This document shows, one piece after another, positions 23,069 to 35,935 of a stretch of DNA of 64,000 nt. A program made the translations under genes and the position numbers. Source of the DNA: Favolaschia claudopus (Eukaryota; Basidiomycota; Agaricomycetes; Agaricales; Mycenaceae); the NCBI GenBank assembly GCA_037176885.1, contig JAWWNJ010000005.1, positions 992,001-1,056,000 on the forward strand, given 5' to 3'. The notes below the pieces were generated by a model that made no database searches, was not told where the DNA came from, and was given only the letters and a program-made list of their open reading frames with translations. Each line of letters opens with the position of its first letter. The first letter of the stretch is position 1.

Positions 23069-26000
23069 CTATGCTGGTACAGGAACCCGCGCACGCGAAG
23101 CGGGCCTCGGAGCCTCGACGTTCTCCTTGTCACTTGGTGCGGGACTAGCATTTACGGTGGCCCGAGGCTTCGTCACACGCGCCATTGCCTGGTCCAGCGT
23201 CGCCGACACCACGCGCCGATGTACCGCCGGTGAGGGAGTCGTTGTCGAGGCAGGTTTTGCCGACGCAGAGCGGGCGAGGACAGGAGCAGCAACGCGTGCT
23301 TCGCGAGCAGCCGGCGTTGGAGTTCCGGCCAACGACGGACGCGGTTTGGTGACGGGTGCTGGAGGACCCATGGAACCAGGGACGCGGGTCGCGGGTTTAG
23401 CCGTCGAGCTAGTCGCGATGTTGTTGAGGCGCGTGCTTTTTCCAAGGGCGGCAATTTTAGCACCGGTGCTACCGACCTCTGTGCCTGCGTCAGAAAGCAC
23501 GGAAGGAGGACGCGAGCCGAGGCTTGGTGTACTGAAAACTGCAGAGTCGCGGCGCTGATGTCCAAGCTTCGACGGTTGTGCGGGTGTCGCACCAGCCGTA
23601 CCGCGCACGCCCATACGGCGTTTGAGCTGAGAGCAAGTCAATCAGCAAAGCAGGAAGAAACTAGGCATCAAAAGGGTACGTACGAGTTCCAGCTCCTGCT
23701 GTTTCGAGTCAAGCGCGATGTTAAGACCTTGAAGATCTTCCTTGTCCTTCGCACGCTGCTTGGTAATCTGCACAATCTTCACCTCCTTGTCGGCGCTCTC
23801 CTGCTGCAGCTCATGAACCTGGCGACGAAGGCGCTCAATTTCATCCTTGAGGTCAAGAACACGCTGATTCACAGCGCGACTCTGCTTCTCAGCCTCGGCA
23901 GTTTGCGCTGCTGTCGCTGCTTCCACCGCGCCAGCGTGTTCGCGTTTCATACGCGTTATCTGTTCGCGCAGCGCCTCCGTCTCTGCCTCGCGTTGAAGCG
24001 TGCGCTGGGAGTACTCGGCAGCCTCCGCGTCCCGGCGACGGATGTTTTCCTCCAAGCGCGACACATTGTCCAATGCATATTGGCGTTCCTGCTCCAATTC
24101 AACAATGCGATTCTCCCGTGCCTGCAGCGATTGTTCCAGGGCCTTGGCATGACCTTCTTGGTCCTTGATCTGCTCAAGGAACTTTTATCGACGTTAGTTG
24201 ATAGTATAAAGGGGAGAATAAAACCATACCTCTTCCTGCTCTTTCTCGAGCGCCTCTCTGACATCCCACAACTCTTGAATGTCATTCTCCAGCTCCATCT
24301 GCTTGTTCTCGGCTTCGACATACTCCGCGTCCATCTCCATCATCCTCTCGTCGAGCTCGTTGACCTTGGCCTGCAGTGTATCGCGCTCCGCCTCAAGAGC
24401 TTTCTGAGCAGCCGCCGCTGCCTCCAACTTGTCGGCGCTCTTCTCAGCGTGGTCCCACTGGGCTTCAATCTCTGATTTGAGCATCAGAAGCTGCTCGTCG
24501 CGCTCCTTCAACTGCTCCTTGTAATTGTCGAGCTCAGAAGCCAGCCCAGCATTCTCGAGTTTGACGTGATCGACAGCCGCCACGAGCTCCTCTTTTTCTT
24601 CCTCCCAGCCAGATGCCGCATCTTTGTGCTTCTCGCTGCTCTGATTCCTCGCATCCGCCATCTCCTCAAGTTGCTTTTTGAGCTCGTTTTCATCGATGAG
24701 ACCAATGCTGAGGTTTCCCATCATCTCCATCTCCCGCTTCGCCTGCTGAATCCCGGCCTTGAGCTCCCGCTCGCTCTCGTCTCGCGTCCATATCGTTTCC
24801 TTGAGATCTTGGATATCATCGCTTTTCTCCCTCAGCAGCGCCTCAAGCGTCCCAATCTCCTCCCTCAGCATCTCCTCCTTCCGATTCCAACCCTCCCTAT
24901 CCCGCTCAAGACCGGCAATTTGCCGATGCAACATCCTCAATGCCTCCGAACTCGCTTCGTCCATGATGCTCCGCTCCATACTCTCCTGACGCGAACTCTC
25001 TACCTCTTCCTCAAGGTATCGACACGCCCGCTCGAGCTCTACCACCTTCTTTTTCCACTGTTTCAACACATTCTTCTTCTTCGCCTCCTCCTTCTCCACA
25101 TCAGTCAACTTCTTCCCGAGAACGTCTACCAACTCGTCTCGAGCATGCAGATCCGCCTCAAACTGCCCGAGAAGCTCAGTCTGCAGCGCCAACTGCGTCT
25201 TAAGAGCAAAAATAGTATCGTCGTCTTTAGACACCTTGCGTGCGTGAGCAGCTGCTGCCGGACCGTCTTCAGCCTGTGGCGGTGTCGCAGGGATGTTCGT
25301 TTGGGGTGTATAATACGTATTGGCGTTCGCGCTGAATGGATCCGGCTCTGGCTTCGTTGCGCGCTGGCTGCTGCTGTAGAGCCCGAGCTCCGCCGAAGAC
25401 TCATCGTTGATATCGGCTTCGGGAAGCTTGGGAGAGGGCGAGCGCAGCATGGACATAAACATGGTTTCGCTGAGCGCACGGCCACGGCCTCTGAGAGAGG
25501 GTGAGGATGCACGCGAGGGGGGCGCAGAGTCTTTCGCAGAGGGCGAAGATTTGGCGCTGGAGGGGTACGGCGGGTAGTCAGCTGGCGGGCTGGCGGAGGC
25601 CGTGGATAGCCGATTCGAATCGGCATGAGCCATCGAGTAAAACATAGTCTGCCCGGCACTAAAAGAGTTGCTGCGTTCGTGTAAGGCAGAAGCAAGCCGC
25701 GTCGACTTGTCTTTGGCGTGGAATATTGTCTCATCCACGACACCAGTAGGAGCGAAATTCTCCTTCGGAACGTTGACTTCCCGCTCTTTACCCTTGCCCT
25801 TGCCACGGTACGGCGTCGAGGTCATCGCTTTCGGGCCGCCCTCGCCCTCGGTTTCAGTCTCATTCAAGGTCATTTCGATCTCGACGCCCAGCCCTGGGGG
25901 CGGCAGGATAGGCATTTCGAGCTCCTGGGACATGTCGAAGAGGCTCGTGAAGTCGGCGGCAGGGAGAGGCGGAAGCTGAGACATGAGCTGGGAGCCGCTG

Positions 26001-26912
26001 TTCTCTGCGTTGATGGGAGGGGAAGTGGATTTGTCTTCGGGAGAACCCATGGGGGAGAATATCTCCGCAACGGTAGGTCTCGGTTTGTTGGACTTGGAGG
26101 TACTTGCAAAGCGTGGCATAGAGCCCGAACCAATACTGTCCGGGGAAGCAGAGCGCTGGAGGCGATCGAGGAATGTGCCCTCCGGAGGCGGCGGCGCGGG
26201 TGTGTTCCCCTTACTAGCAAGGGCGTGGGTCATCACAGATTGGTAGTCGGTGTCCATGGATTGATCGGGACTGAGCACTCTGTACGCGTCCCGAGAGAAA
26301 AAGCGAACATTCTGACCGGTACCAGGTGTATTGCGGTCCCGAAGAATAGAGCGAACAGAGCCTGATTTGGCTTCGAACGGGGTGGCAGGTTCTCGCTCTG
26401 GAGGTGAGATTTCTGGAGAGCTGAGAGCTTCGACAGACGGGCGACTCAGAAGGTTAAAGGAGCCACGACGCTTTGTCTTGACTGCTTGAGCCACAGCGGG
26501 ACTGAGCATGTCGTGCGACGAGACGCGTTCCAACTCAGCACCTGCCGACGACGGCGCGCCAATAGATAGTTGTGAGGCTATATACGAGTTCAGAGCGATA
26601 AAGATGTAGGGTGGAGAAACGAAACACACCATTTCCCTGCATCCCAAAGGTGGTTTTGATCTTTTTCGGCAGCCTCATTGGAGACGGGGCTCTCTGAGAC
26701 TCATCGTATCCTTTCGTGTGGCGCTTGAACATGTTCATACGACTGCTCTTCGAGGGCGAGGGTGGAGGACTTGGCTGCTCTGCGCCGTGGTGGAATACGG
26801 AGAGATTGGGGTGCTGTTCGAGGACGCCAGCCAGTACCTCGCCTTGGGAATGGTTATCGGACGCATCAGGCGCCGCCTTGGGCTTGAGACCTGGAATTAT
26901 CCTCGCCCACAT
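23069..26912 (-). CDS. Large coiled-coil protein, probably cytoskeletal
   Basis: Four exons, 26630-26912, 24230-26577, 23684-24181 and 23626-23069, give 1228 residues with all phases closed. The N-terminal third is Ser/Pro-rich and disordered with basic patches and SPS/SPK sites; it includes a compact stretch TGQNVRFFSRDAYRVLSPDQ that stands out as conserved-looking. From about residue 490 to 1035 the protein is almost continuous heptad coiled coil (ALKTQLALQTELLGQFEADL onward). The C-terminal tail (about residues 1043-1228) is basic and Ser/Thr/Pro/Ala-rich, like a microtubule-binding or phosphoregulated tail. Automatic annotation would probably call it SMC-like, but there are no ATPase motifs. 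A spindle-pole or microtubule-organising role is inferred only. Confidence 0.85.
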
Positions 26913-27320
26913 ATCGCGTGAGGATGGAGGGGGTTGGGAGGAAGGACCCTATGGGCGTTGGTGGGCGTTGAGGATAAGGGCAAAGTGACAGGTAAACAAA
27001 CAAAAACACCGCGAAAAGGGCATAACGTGATCGTGAAAACAAATTCAAACTCCGATTATCCATGAAACGTGACGCAACGCGTGACATGTCACTATATGCC
27101 CGACGGCCCGACCTGCCGTTTCCTCTTGCCCATAACCATCCCTTTTTTTTTCATCCATTGGATAGAGTCGGGCTGCCGCCCACGGCGCATTCCGCCAGTA
27201 CGACGCGTAGAGAATTCACTCAAATCTCTCCCTTGCCACAAATTACGCGATCGTGACGCTACGCGGCACTCTTGAAGTTGAAGCTCCTCCATTTGCCCGT
27301 CAGTTCAACGAAGTTCAAAG
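26913..27320. other. Divergent promoter region
   Basis: This lies between the coiled-coil gene (-) and the F-box gene (+). It has short T-runs and several ACGCG words (for example near 27075), which may be MCB-like, but no defined element can be claimed. Confidence 0.4.
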
Positions 27321-29731
27321 ATGCGCGAAAATCTACTTCCTGACGAACTTGTCTCTGAAATCCTTCTACCGGCGTTAAAAATACCCGACGAACTCTTCTC
27401 CAACACCGAGAATATCTCCCCTTTTGCTACCTACAACGAATCCACCTCAGCATACCTCCTTGTCTGTAAATCATGGCTCCGGGTTGCCACCCCCCTCCTC
27501 TACAACGTCGTTGTCCTGCGATCTAAAGCCCAGGCAAAGGCTCTCGCCACTGCTCTAGCCGCAAACTCTCAATTGGGTCATTTTATCAAGAAACTCCGCG
27601 TCGAAGGTGGTTTTGGCGCACCGATGCAGAACATTCTACGATGTTCCCCGAATGTTACCGACCTATTTCTCACTCTTGATATCTACTCTTCAGACAACAC
27701 TGGCGGACTATGCAGGGGCCTCAGTCTCATCAATCCCACCCGCTTCATCCTCCACCAGGACTCCAGACATAAACCTCTCGACAATAAAGCGGTCTCTCAG
27801 CTACTGGCGGCTCTATCTAATTGTTTAGTCAAATGGACCAATCTCGTACGCAACTTTCCTCTCTTAGCACGGTCGTCGTGCTCATTGTGGGGCTGCAAGG
27901 TCGCTTTCCATTGTCCGTTTGGGCAATACAGCCCTCCGTTTCAAAAGGCGCTGCTACCCTCAGTTACGACCAAACCGTTGCACACCCTGTCGATTCCGAG
28001 CATCGGCGCCCTCTCTTGGGCCTACTCTACGTTCAAGACCTGCCCGCTCAAAACCATCTCGATCAAAGACCCGTTGACATTTTGGGACCGGGACGATATG
28101 CCAGACGATGACCCGGTTCTCCTGTCCCTTCTGAAGTTCACCAAGCACCCGTAAGTTCTCTTTCCAGAAGCGCGCTAAGCTTGACGCGGCACTCAGAACA
28201 GAGTGGGACCTCTTAGCCCTCCGTGACGAGGTGACCGCAGACCTTCCGCTAATTGCGCCGTCTCTCAATCCATCCTTCGTGCCCATGGCCAACGCACCTA
28301 AACCTGTTCAAGACGAACTTTGGTCGCATATCTTGTCATTGGCGATGCCTCCGCGCAAGCTTAGGCTTCTGTTAGTATCGAAGACATTCCACGTATGTAT
28401 TTCCAGATCATTCCCGGTCTCAATCTGTTCAGCAACAGCCTACAGCGACTGGCGTTATCTCACTACTATACGCGCATCGTCGTCCGGCGTTCTGAGGATC
28501 TGCCACAACTTGCATCGATTCTGATGCGAGACTCGACACTTTGCTCTCACATCCGTGGCCTGACTTTCTCGTGGTACACTTGGTCCGAGCAAAATCTAGA
28601 CAACTCTCTCGAAAGGCCTCCCGAAGGCAAATTGTCTAGGACCGAGTCGATCTTCGCCATCCTCTCACGAACGAATAACTTGTTACACTTTGGCAACACG
28701 CGTCGCGCCACCGACATTTCCATGACATTCTCAGATATGGTCAGGGAATCCCATATATCCTGGGACGCCTTTGAAACATTGGCGCGATGTTCTGGTTCAA
28801 CTCTACACCACCTCTCCGGTCCGATCTTCAGGCGGGAGCACGCCACAGTGACTGCTTTCGAAAACCTGAAGGCACTGAGAGTCCTCGTGTGGAACTGTAC
28901 TACCGTATTCTCCGATGTAGAAGACGTTTCTGACACCGCATTGCCGAATCTGGAAGAGCTCCGTATCCAGTCTTCCCACTCGTCGTTTCTCTCAGTTCTG
29001 TCCAGAATGAAGTATGCTTTCCCCAAGCCTTGAATACCCTACGTTACTGAGGAAGATGATGTACAGATTGACCTCTCTTAGACGCGCTGTGATTGGAGAC
29101 CGATACCACGCGAGCCTCGAAACATTTCTCCAGACTCATGGCCCCAAGTTAAGTGATCTCTGCGTGTCACGCGGTATTCTCAGCGCTATCGGCGTCGAAC
29201 TATTCGACCTCTGCCCAAACATTACACTCCTCACGATATGGAATAGCTACGAAGTGCGTTCCTGAAACTGGCGCTACCCGACCGCTCCCTAATTCTTGAC
29301 ATTAGATTATTGCTCCTAGCTTCAAAAATCTCCATCCGTCTCACAGTGTTCCGTCGCTACTAAAAATCACATTCGATGGAGAGTACTACAAGTGCGTCTC
29401 GAGCTTCCATTCTTCGGCTCTCAACTGACCATTCCGTGCAGCGTCAAGGTCAAGGACTCAGAATGGGACATTTTCTTCGCGAATTTCAAGCCGCAATGCC
29501 TTGTTGGCCTGCGTGACCTGCAATTCAAGTTTTTCCAGTGGCCGACGACTGAGTAAGCGGTCTTGCGAGCAGTCTTGACTCGTAATAGTTGTGCTCATCT
29601 AATATCGGCTCCTTAGGCGGGATATCGCGAAGAGCAGCTGGGTGAGGTGGGCTGAGATCATGCTCGTTCGCGGTGTCCACCTTCTTGATTCTTCTGGTAC
29701 CAAATGGCGACCAAGGCTGAAAGTCAAGTAG
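27321..29731 (+). CDS. Two-module F-box/LRR-like protein
   Basis: Seven exons: 27321-28150, 28197-28392, 28446-29011, 29067-29253, 29306-29391, 29442-29552 and 29617-29731. All phases close, giving about 696 residues. Module one starts LLPDELVSEILLPALKIPDE and continues with LLVCKSWLRVATPLLYNVVV, the F-box-like pattern of a large mushroom family, followed by an LRR-like array (IKKLRVEG..., CSPNVTDLFL). A second F-box-like unit begins near PVQDELWSHILSLAMPPRKL with LLLVSKTFHRLALSHYY, followed by its own LRR-like repeats. F-box proteins recruit substrates to SCF ubiquitin ligases through Skp1; the target is unknown. Confidence 0.85.
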
Positions 29732-30214
29732 TGATCAAAATAGCTTAGTGGCAGGTACTCTCTCGACACGAATTTCACAGTACAATCCGCATAATTGCCT
29801 TCGATAAATATTCCGTACATAGCTATAATGAATACTCACTTTAAGACTATTCTCAGCCTATACAGAATTGCCCGGCTTCCCAACATAGTTGGATGTGAGC
29901 CACGCACTGCTGAAGGATTCGGAGGTGGTTTGGAGGGCAGATTACAATCTAAAGGATTATCCCAAATTCATTTCCGCCAGGTGCACACCACTATCGCAGG
30001 CGCTAGGGAGAAAACAACACCAGGCGGCGTTCGGGGCCTCTCTCAGATTTTCCGGAATCTGTCGGACAAAGACTCAACCTGCATGGAACATGGGAAAAAA
30101 CCCCCAAAAAAATTAAATGAATTAAACGCCCCGATCGTAATGTAATACTATCAACACCAGGTGCACAGATTAGTATGCTAACCGTTCTTTTGAGTCAATC
30201 TCAATGCACAACTT
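29732..30214. other. Convergent intergenic region
   Basis: These are the 3' flanks of the F-box gene and the cutinase. An A-rich run lies near 30095-30125. No gene is seen. Confidence 0.45.
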
Positions 30215-31259
30215 TTACTTTCCAGCAACTTGGGGGAGACCAGCGACAAACTCCGCAGCGGTGGTAGTGAGACCCAGATTTCCATACGTAAAGTGTTGAG
30301 GGGACAACAAGAGGCGCTGGAGCTTGTTCTTGTTAGTCACGGTGGAGGCGAAATCGCCAACCGACTGAGCCAGTTGGACTAGCGAGAGTTGGTCAGTCTT
30401 CATTACTGCCCAGGACAAAGTTCTTACTGGGGAAGCGGGCAACCAAGCTGACGGCGGCCGCGGCCTCCTCCGCACCTTTGACAAGGCCAGGGAGGGCAGT
30501 GAAGGGCCTGGTGATGTCGCTGAGGCTGGTGGGAAATTTGAAGTCCGCCGGGATGTCAGCACACAGCGGGTCGAGCGTAGTGCCGGTCAGACACTCCGTG
30601 TGGAACTGAATATTGGAAGGGAGCTTGTCATTGGGACGGAAGAGCTTGTTGGGGTCTCCAAAGGTTACAAGGGCGGCAACCTTCTGCTGAACCGCAGAAG
30701 ACATCAGCGAGATAGCCTGGTGGGCGACACCGGCACCCTGCGACCAGCCGGAAACGACGATTGTCGCTTGCGGGCACTCGCTGGCGTACTGAGTAACCGT
30801 GTCTGCGAGGGACTGTGCACCACTGGCGGGGCCACCGTTACTGAGGTAGCCGCCAAGAGTTGCAGGGTAAGCAGTCGAGTCAACGCCCTGGAATGCGAGC
30901 GACTCGATCGAATCCTCCAAGGCGGAGCGGAACTGCGGTCCAACCCAGACCCCAATGTTCCTATGTCGACAATGTTAAGCAACGTGGAGAAAGATAAAAC
31001 AAACATACCCGGAGTCAAAAGTTCCACGAGCGAAGATGACGGCGACGTCCTTGCAATCAGCCTCAAGCTCGCCGTTGATTACATCGACCATGTCATTGGC
31101 TTCGACACGGCACTCAGCTTCCACTGAATTCTATTCGTGAAACCAAAAAAACCGACCAGAATCAGAGCCGAAGAGTCGGCGCTCAGGAGTAGGAGTAGGA
31201 GCAGCATTAGCAATAGCAATAGCACTGGCGAGAACAGCGACGGCGGCGTTATATTTCAT
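30215..31259 (-). CDS. Cutinase-family secreted serine esterase
   Basis: Exons 31157-31259, 31009-31123, 30428-30960 and 30215-30378 give 304 residues. A signal peptide (KYNAAVAVLASAIAIANA) leads. The mature protein has DCKDVAVIFARGTFDSGNIG, the cutinase oxyanion-hole region, the nucleophile elbow VSGWSQGAGV, LVTFGDPN, and C-terminal HFTYG with the candidate catalytic His. Cys residues are placed as in the family (C in ECRVE, DCK, ECP, ECLTG, LCAD). Cutinases (CE5) hydrolyse cutin and related polyesters outside the cell. The protein is longer than the usual 210-250 residues because of an insert between the Cys/Asp region and the final helix. The first intron (31124-31156) would be only 33 bp; a later acceptor giving 39 bp is possible, so the first junction is uncertain. 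Confidence 0.88.
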
Positions 31260-32146
31260 TTTGAGAACGTTGAAGGTGAAGAGTTGAGGGCAAAAGAAAT
31301 AGCTTGACAAGCAAGACCGAAGGTAAAAAAGATAGTGGGGGCGAAAAGAAAGTGTGAGATGGAGCCCCACATCCTCAGTGACCTCGCTCTTTAACCTTGA
31401 GATGGACATCAGATTCGTTCTCGATTCCGCATGGCCTTGGCGTTTTACGCGACGATCTGCGCGTCGCGACCTATAAATTTCACATGCATTTGCGATTGGT
31501 TCCGAATCCGGAACACACATCTCGGATGGTGAAAGTAGGTGACTTGGAGGCTGCCGAAGATCCACGAATAGCAGCGACCGGGAAATCCTGGTTGTGTGTT
31601 AGACTGCTGGTTTGTGTCGCATTATGTTGGGTGAAGTGTAGGGACAGCTTGGGATGGCGCGTTCCGAATACGACCACCGTGAAGACCGTCTCCGACTCTG
31701 TAGCTGGATATAATTTTAAATCACATGTAGTCATCACTGCGTGTGAATGCGGGAGCATAGAGCCGCAAGACTTTTTACGAGCTTCATCGCGGGGAAGACC
31801 TGGGAACCCGAGAAAGGGATCATCTAAATCGTTCAACAGCCGGGACTGCAGGGGGCCAACAGGGGCCAACTACGTCAAACGAGCACCGACTCTTTAGCGG
31901 AAGACCGGAATCCATGCCTCAACTCTCAAGCCAGGCCGTTACGCTGAGTTTCAGTTTCGGCAGGCGACGGTGAAACCTGGCTCGGAAACGCCCAAAAAGC
32001 AGCGAGACACAAGGCGCAGTGGACCTGCATCCGTGATGCTTCACACGCACGGTCAGTCTACGCTCCAATGGCTCGATCGACAGAGCGCGACGATGCCAGA
32101 AAATTTCATGACCTATAAATCTCTAATATATATCGCTGCAAGAAAA
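31260..32146. other. Intergenic, cutinase promoter and LHS1 3' flank
   Basis: Frames at 31397-31897 on both strands have no motif and are not called. A TATAAATT word sits at 31471, about 210 bp upstream of the cutinase start, on the strand opposite to the gene. Confidence 0.4.
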
Positions 32147-35100
32147 TTACAACTCATCGTGATTTTGTACTGGTACTTGCCCGCCTTCCGTATCGGCCGT
32201 CGGTATCGGTGTCGGTATTATAGTAGTCTCCTCCTTCGCATCCGCCTCGGGTGTGTCCGCGTCGCTCGAAGTTTCCTCCGCAACAGCCTCCGCCACCGTA
32301 GACGTCGCCTCCTCTGTCGCTGTCGTCGTCTCCTTCTTCTTCTTCGCGGCCTTCGGCACCTTCCGCTTCACCAGCTTCATCAAGGCCGTCTCTAACACCT
32401 TCGCCCGCGCCTTCATCTCTGTCGACTCAATGACAGGATCCTCGTTCATCTGCACCTTCTTCTGCTTCTCTACCCACTCGTTCAGCCACGTTTCGTGCTC
32501 CTTCAATGACTTCTCCAGAGCGAGGAGCTCGTCCTTTGTCCATTTCGACGGCAGGTCCGCGGCCGCCTCAGCGGTCAGATTCTGCGTCGCCTCTTCGAGG
32601 AACAACCGTGTACTCCAATTCCACATTTGACTGTTATTCAGCGCCTGTGGGAAGGCCTCGATTTCTTTGTACCGATGTATGATGGGGCGTTCGAGGGTCC
32701 TGCGGAATATGAATAAGAAAGTACCACAGGGCGCGACGACAATGAAAACTCACTCCAAAGCATTCCGCTTATCGAGGAACTGCGACGTCTCCGCCACGTC
32801 ACCATGGTCGTGTAGCCACGAAAACGACTCATCAAGCTTAACTCCGATAGCCTTGCGTTCCCCATCCTGAGAGCACTGCTTGAACGGTGTATCCCGGTTT
32901 TCCGGATCCAGAAGATCTCGCAACCTGTAAAGATAGCTCTCGAGCGTATTCCGCGCCTCCTCCTTGCGCGCTACCGCAGCCTCATCGAGATCGATAGCAC
33001 GTAGCCTTGAAGAGCGAGCGGATCAGCATTGGCTACAGTCGGAAGCCACGCGTCAAGACCCACCTGCTTCGTGCGCTCTTCTTTCCCTCAGTAGACATAG
33101 GAGGGATAGTTGGGAAGACCACGGTGGTGTTGAGGGTGATAGTGTTGTCCTTCGGTACGACCTTTTTCTTCTCCTCCTTCTCTTTCTCCGGCGTCGAATT
33201 AGTCGCTCCAGAAGGCGTAGCCGCCTCGGAAGATGACCCAGTCGTTTCGCGGGGAGGAGAGTTTTCCGATGAGGTGTCGGTCTCAGAAGACGAGCTCCCT
33301 GCACCGAAGAAACCTTTCAGTTTGCCTATCATAAATGGTCGGTTAGCGGGAAAGCGCCGGACATATGCAGCCACGAACCAGCTATCGACTCGTCTTTAAT
33401 CTCTCCAAACGCGACGGCATTCGAAACTGAAACGAAACCCGATTCCGACAACTTGACGGTAGCTTTGACCACGGGATCCGACGCGCCAAGTTCGGTGAGG
33501 TTCGCAATGGCTTCCGTGACGCCTTCGATGCCGACTTCTAAGAATCGGGTCGGGACTCCTCTGTAGCCAGATGAGTAAATTTTCAGCCAAAGAAACGAAG
33601 ACACGCACGGCGCAATAGCATCCTTGTAATCGAAATTGATAACAAAATCCTCTTTCCGCTTGAACGTCAACGTCTTCTTGCTCCCGACTTTGGAGCCGGC
33701 AGGGAAGAGGACAGAGTTGATCGTTCTGGAGGCCGACGCGCTGGCTAGATAAGACGCTTGCACGTCGTGCACACCGATATCCGTGACCTTGATGTTTTTC
33801 GTTTTGAACTGCCGGCTCAGGCCAGCACCGTGGAGGGCGGCACCCAGAACGGCTGCCTCATCGGCGTTAACATTAAGTGCAATTTTGTCTCTGCGATCAG
33901 TCAGCGTATCGCTCAATCGGAAGACATTGCACCCACTCTCCAACAGCAGCTTTGATCGCCGCCTGTATCATCGGTGTTCTTGTGCTGCCTCCGGTGAGGA
34001 TGACGGACGTGACGTTTTCCAGCGTCAGGCCCGCGTTCCGTAAGGCGTCGTCTATAGGGCGTGCATAACGAGTCTTCAAATCTTCGCAAGCCGCCTCGAA
34101 CTCCCCTCGCGTCACTTTGGCCTTGAAGTCGATATCCCAGGCCAAACTCTCCACCTACATCCATGCAATCAGCAAGGAAAGGGACCGACATACGCAACCA
34201 ATACCTTACCGTGGCTGTAGCTTCCGTATTGGCACTCAAAATGGCCTTGACCCGCCCTGCCTCTTTCCACAGCTTAGCCATCCCGCGCTTGTCCTCCCGA
34301 ATATTCTTCTTGTGCTTCGTGTTGAACGCCTCAATAAGAATCTCGCGCAACCGGCGATCGAGCTCGGTGCCACCAGTCGCAAGATCGTACCCAACACCGG
34401 CCACAGCGATCTGAGTGCCTATCGTCGCGTCCGGGGTGGAGAAGGAGACGACGGTAGCGCGGATGGAAGAGGCTCCGGCGTCGTAGATGACGTGGAATTC
34501 CGGGGTGGGGAATGTGCGCGTCATGGCGTAGTTGACTGCGACGGCAGTTCCGTCGTTAATTAGAGTGAGTGTGCGCATGCCTGCGACTTCTACGGCGTCG
34601 ACGACTGCGTCGCGTTGGAACTGGGAGAAGTACGGAGGGACAGTGATGACGACGTCGGTGACCTTCTCTCCTGCGACGCCCTCTGCGAGCTGCTTGACGT
34701 AGGCGAACTGCATGGCGATGAGCTCTTCGACGCTCCATTCGGTGCCGTCAGACTGTTTCAATGCGACGGTGTTTCGGGAGGTCTTAACGACTTCTGCGGT
34801 CGAGATAGTAGAGAAGTAGGATACTATGTCGCTGTCGAAAGGCGCGGCTTGTAGATACTTCAAGGAGGAGAACGAATCGGAAGGAAATCGAGAGGCCTAG
34901 AAAATATTAACAACGAGTTTTCTGATAATAGGTAGCGCCGACAACACACCAAATTGAAAGCATCGGTTGAAAAGAGACGGTCAGACTTTTTCCAGCCCAC
35001 CACAGCTTGTATTTTCCGTTTAGAGTCCTTGTTGAGCAGGACATCAAACGGAATGCCCGGGCTCATGACAGAAGCCTTGATCCAGTCGGCGCCATAGTCG

Positions 35101-35174
35101 ATAGCAAGGACCGACGCAAAGGCGGAATGGGGAAGAAGAGAAAGGACAGCGAGGGCGAGAGGTAAGAGGTGCAT
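32147..35174 (-). CDS. LHS1: ER Hsp110/GRP170-type chaperone Lhs1
   Basis: Eight exons, all in phase: 34950-35174, 34210-34896, 33937-34154, 33609-33890, 33379-33560, 33064-33325, 32754-33005 and 32147-32699, giving 886 residues. A signal peptide (LLPLALAVLSLLPHSAFA) precedes VLAIDYGADWIKASV, the Hsp70 phosphate-1 motif in its Hsp110 form. VITVPPYFSQFQRDAVVDAV, INDGTAVAVNYA and SVILTGGSTRTPMIQ complete the actin-like ATPase. A beta-sandwich follows, then an acidic/Ser-rich loop (FFGAGSSSSETD), a helical-bundle region and a Lys/Glu-rich tail. It ends in HDEL, the ER-retention signal. Lhs1 acts as nucleotide exchange factor for BiP/Kar2 and assists translocation and folding. Length fits the family. 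Confidence 0.95.
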
Positions 35175-35935
35175 GGCAAGCCAGCAATTATTGCATCGGC
35201 GCGGTTAAGTACAGAAGAAAAACGTAGACACAGCAGTGATGCCACGTTGACAACTCGAAACGCGGTCACGGGGTGTGGGATTTCTCCGGCGCGACCTGAG
35301 TAAGATGGTGAAAATGGACAAAGTAGACAATACCACAATTGTCATGAAGTTAGAGAGAAACAACCGGTTGGCCGTTGGGGCGGATGGAAGGTTCACGAAT
35401 AGATTTTTGGGTCCTGGTGGGAAACTTGCCCTTCTCCGGAGTGCGGAATGCCATAGACCATTCAGATTTCCTTCCCATCGTTCAACATCGCAAATTCCTG
35501 GCTTAAGGAATGTAGACAAGTACATACGCTTCCCAGTTTGTCCCTGACATCCGCCAATTCTTCAACACTGTCGACGTTCATAAGGGGGGCAAGCCGCAAC
35601 GAGCCGCAAGGTCGGGATCCTCGGAGGCTTCCATTTCAGAGCTTCGAGAGTGTATTGTAGCCGTAAGGTGTATTTCATTCATGTATCCCTAGTTTAAGCG
35701 CTCAAGCGCTCAAGTTCGAGCGACGACGAGGAAGTGACTGCAAGTGCAAACGACACTCGGTAATTGCCGATGCGAGTGTCACACATGGTCACGCCGTTGT
35801 CACGGAACAACCGCCAGTCCACTGCGGCCAGTACAAGGCCAGTAACTTTACTGCCCAGGGGTCAACTCAACTACAAACTCATTCCTCACGCGATACCTTG
35901 TCCTCCATCTGACATCGCCGTAAACTGGCTTAACT
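35175..35935. other. Divergent promoter, LHS1 and helicase
   Basis: Contains the 15-bp word GCTCAAGCGCTCAAG (35700-35714) and GTTGTCACGGA (35796-35806), both repeated in the same order upstream of the gene at 63657. No gene is seen. Confidence 0.5.

Noticed and set aside
23558..25504. Long plus-strand Leu-rich frames
   Set aside because: Antisense shadows of the coiled-coil gene, whose heptads create Leu codons on the opposite strand.
31397..31897. 166-codon plus-strand frame upstream of the cutinase
   Set aside because: No homology pattern, no introns, sits in a promoter.
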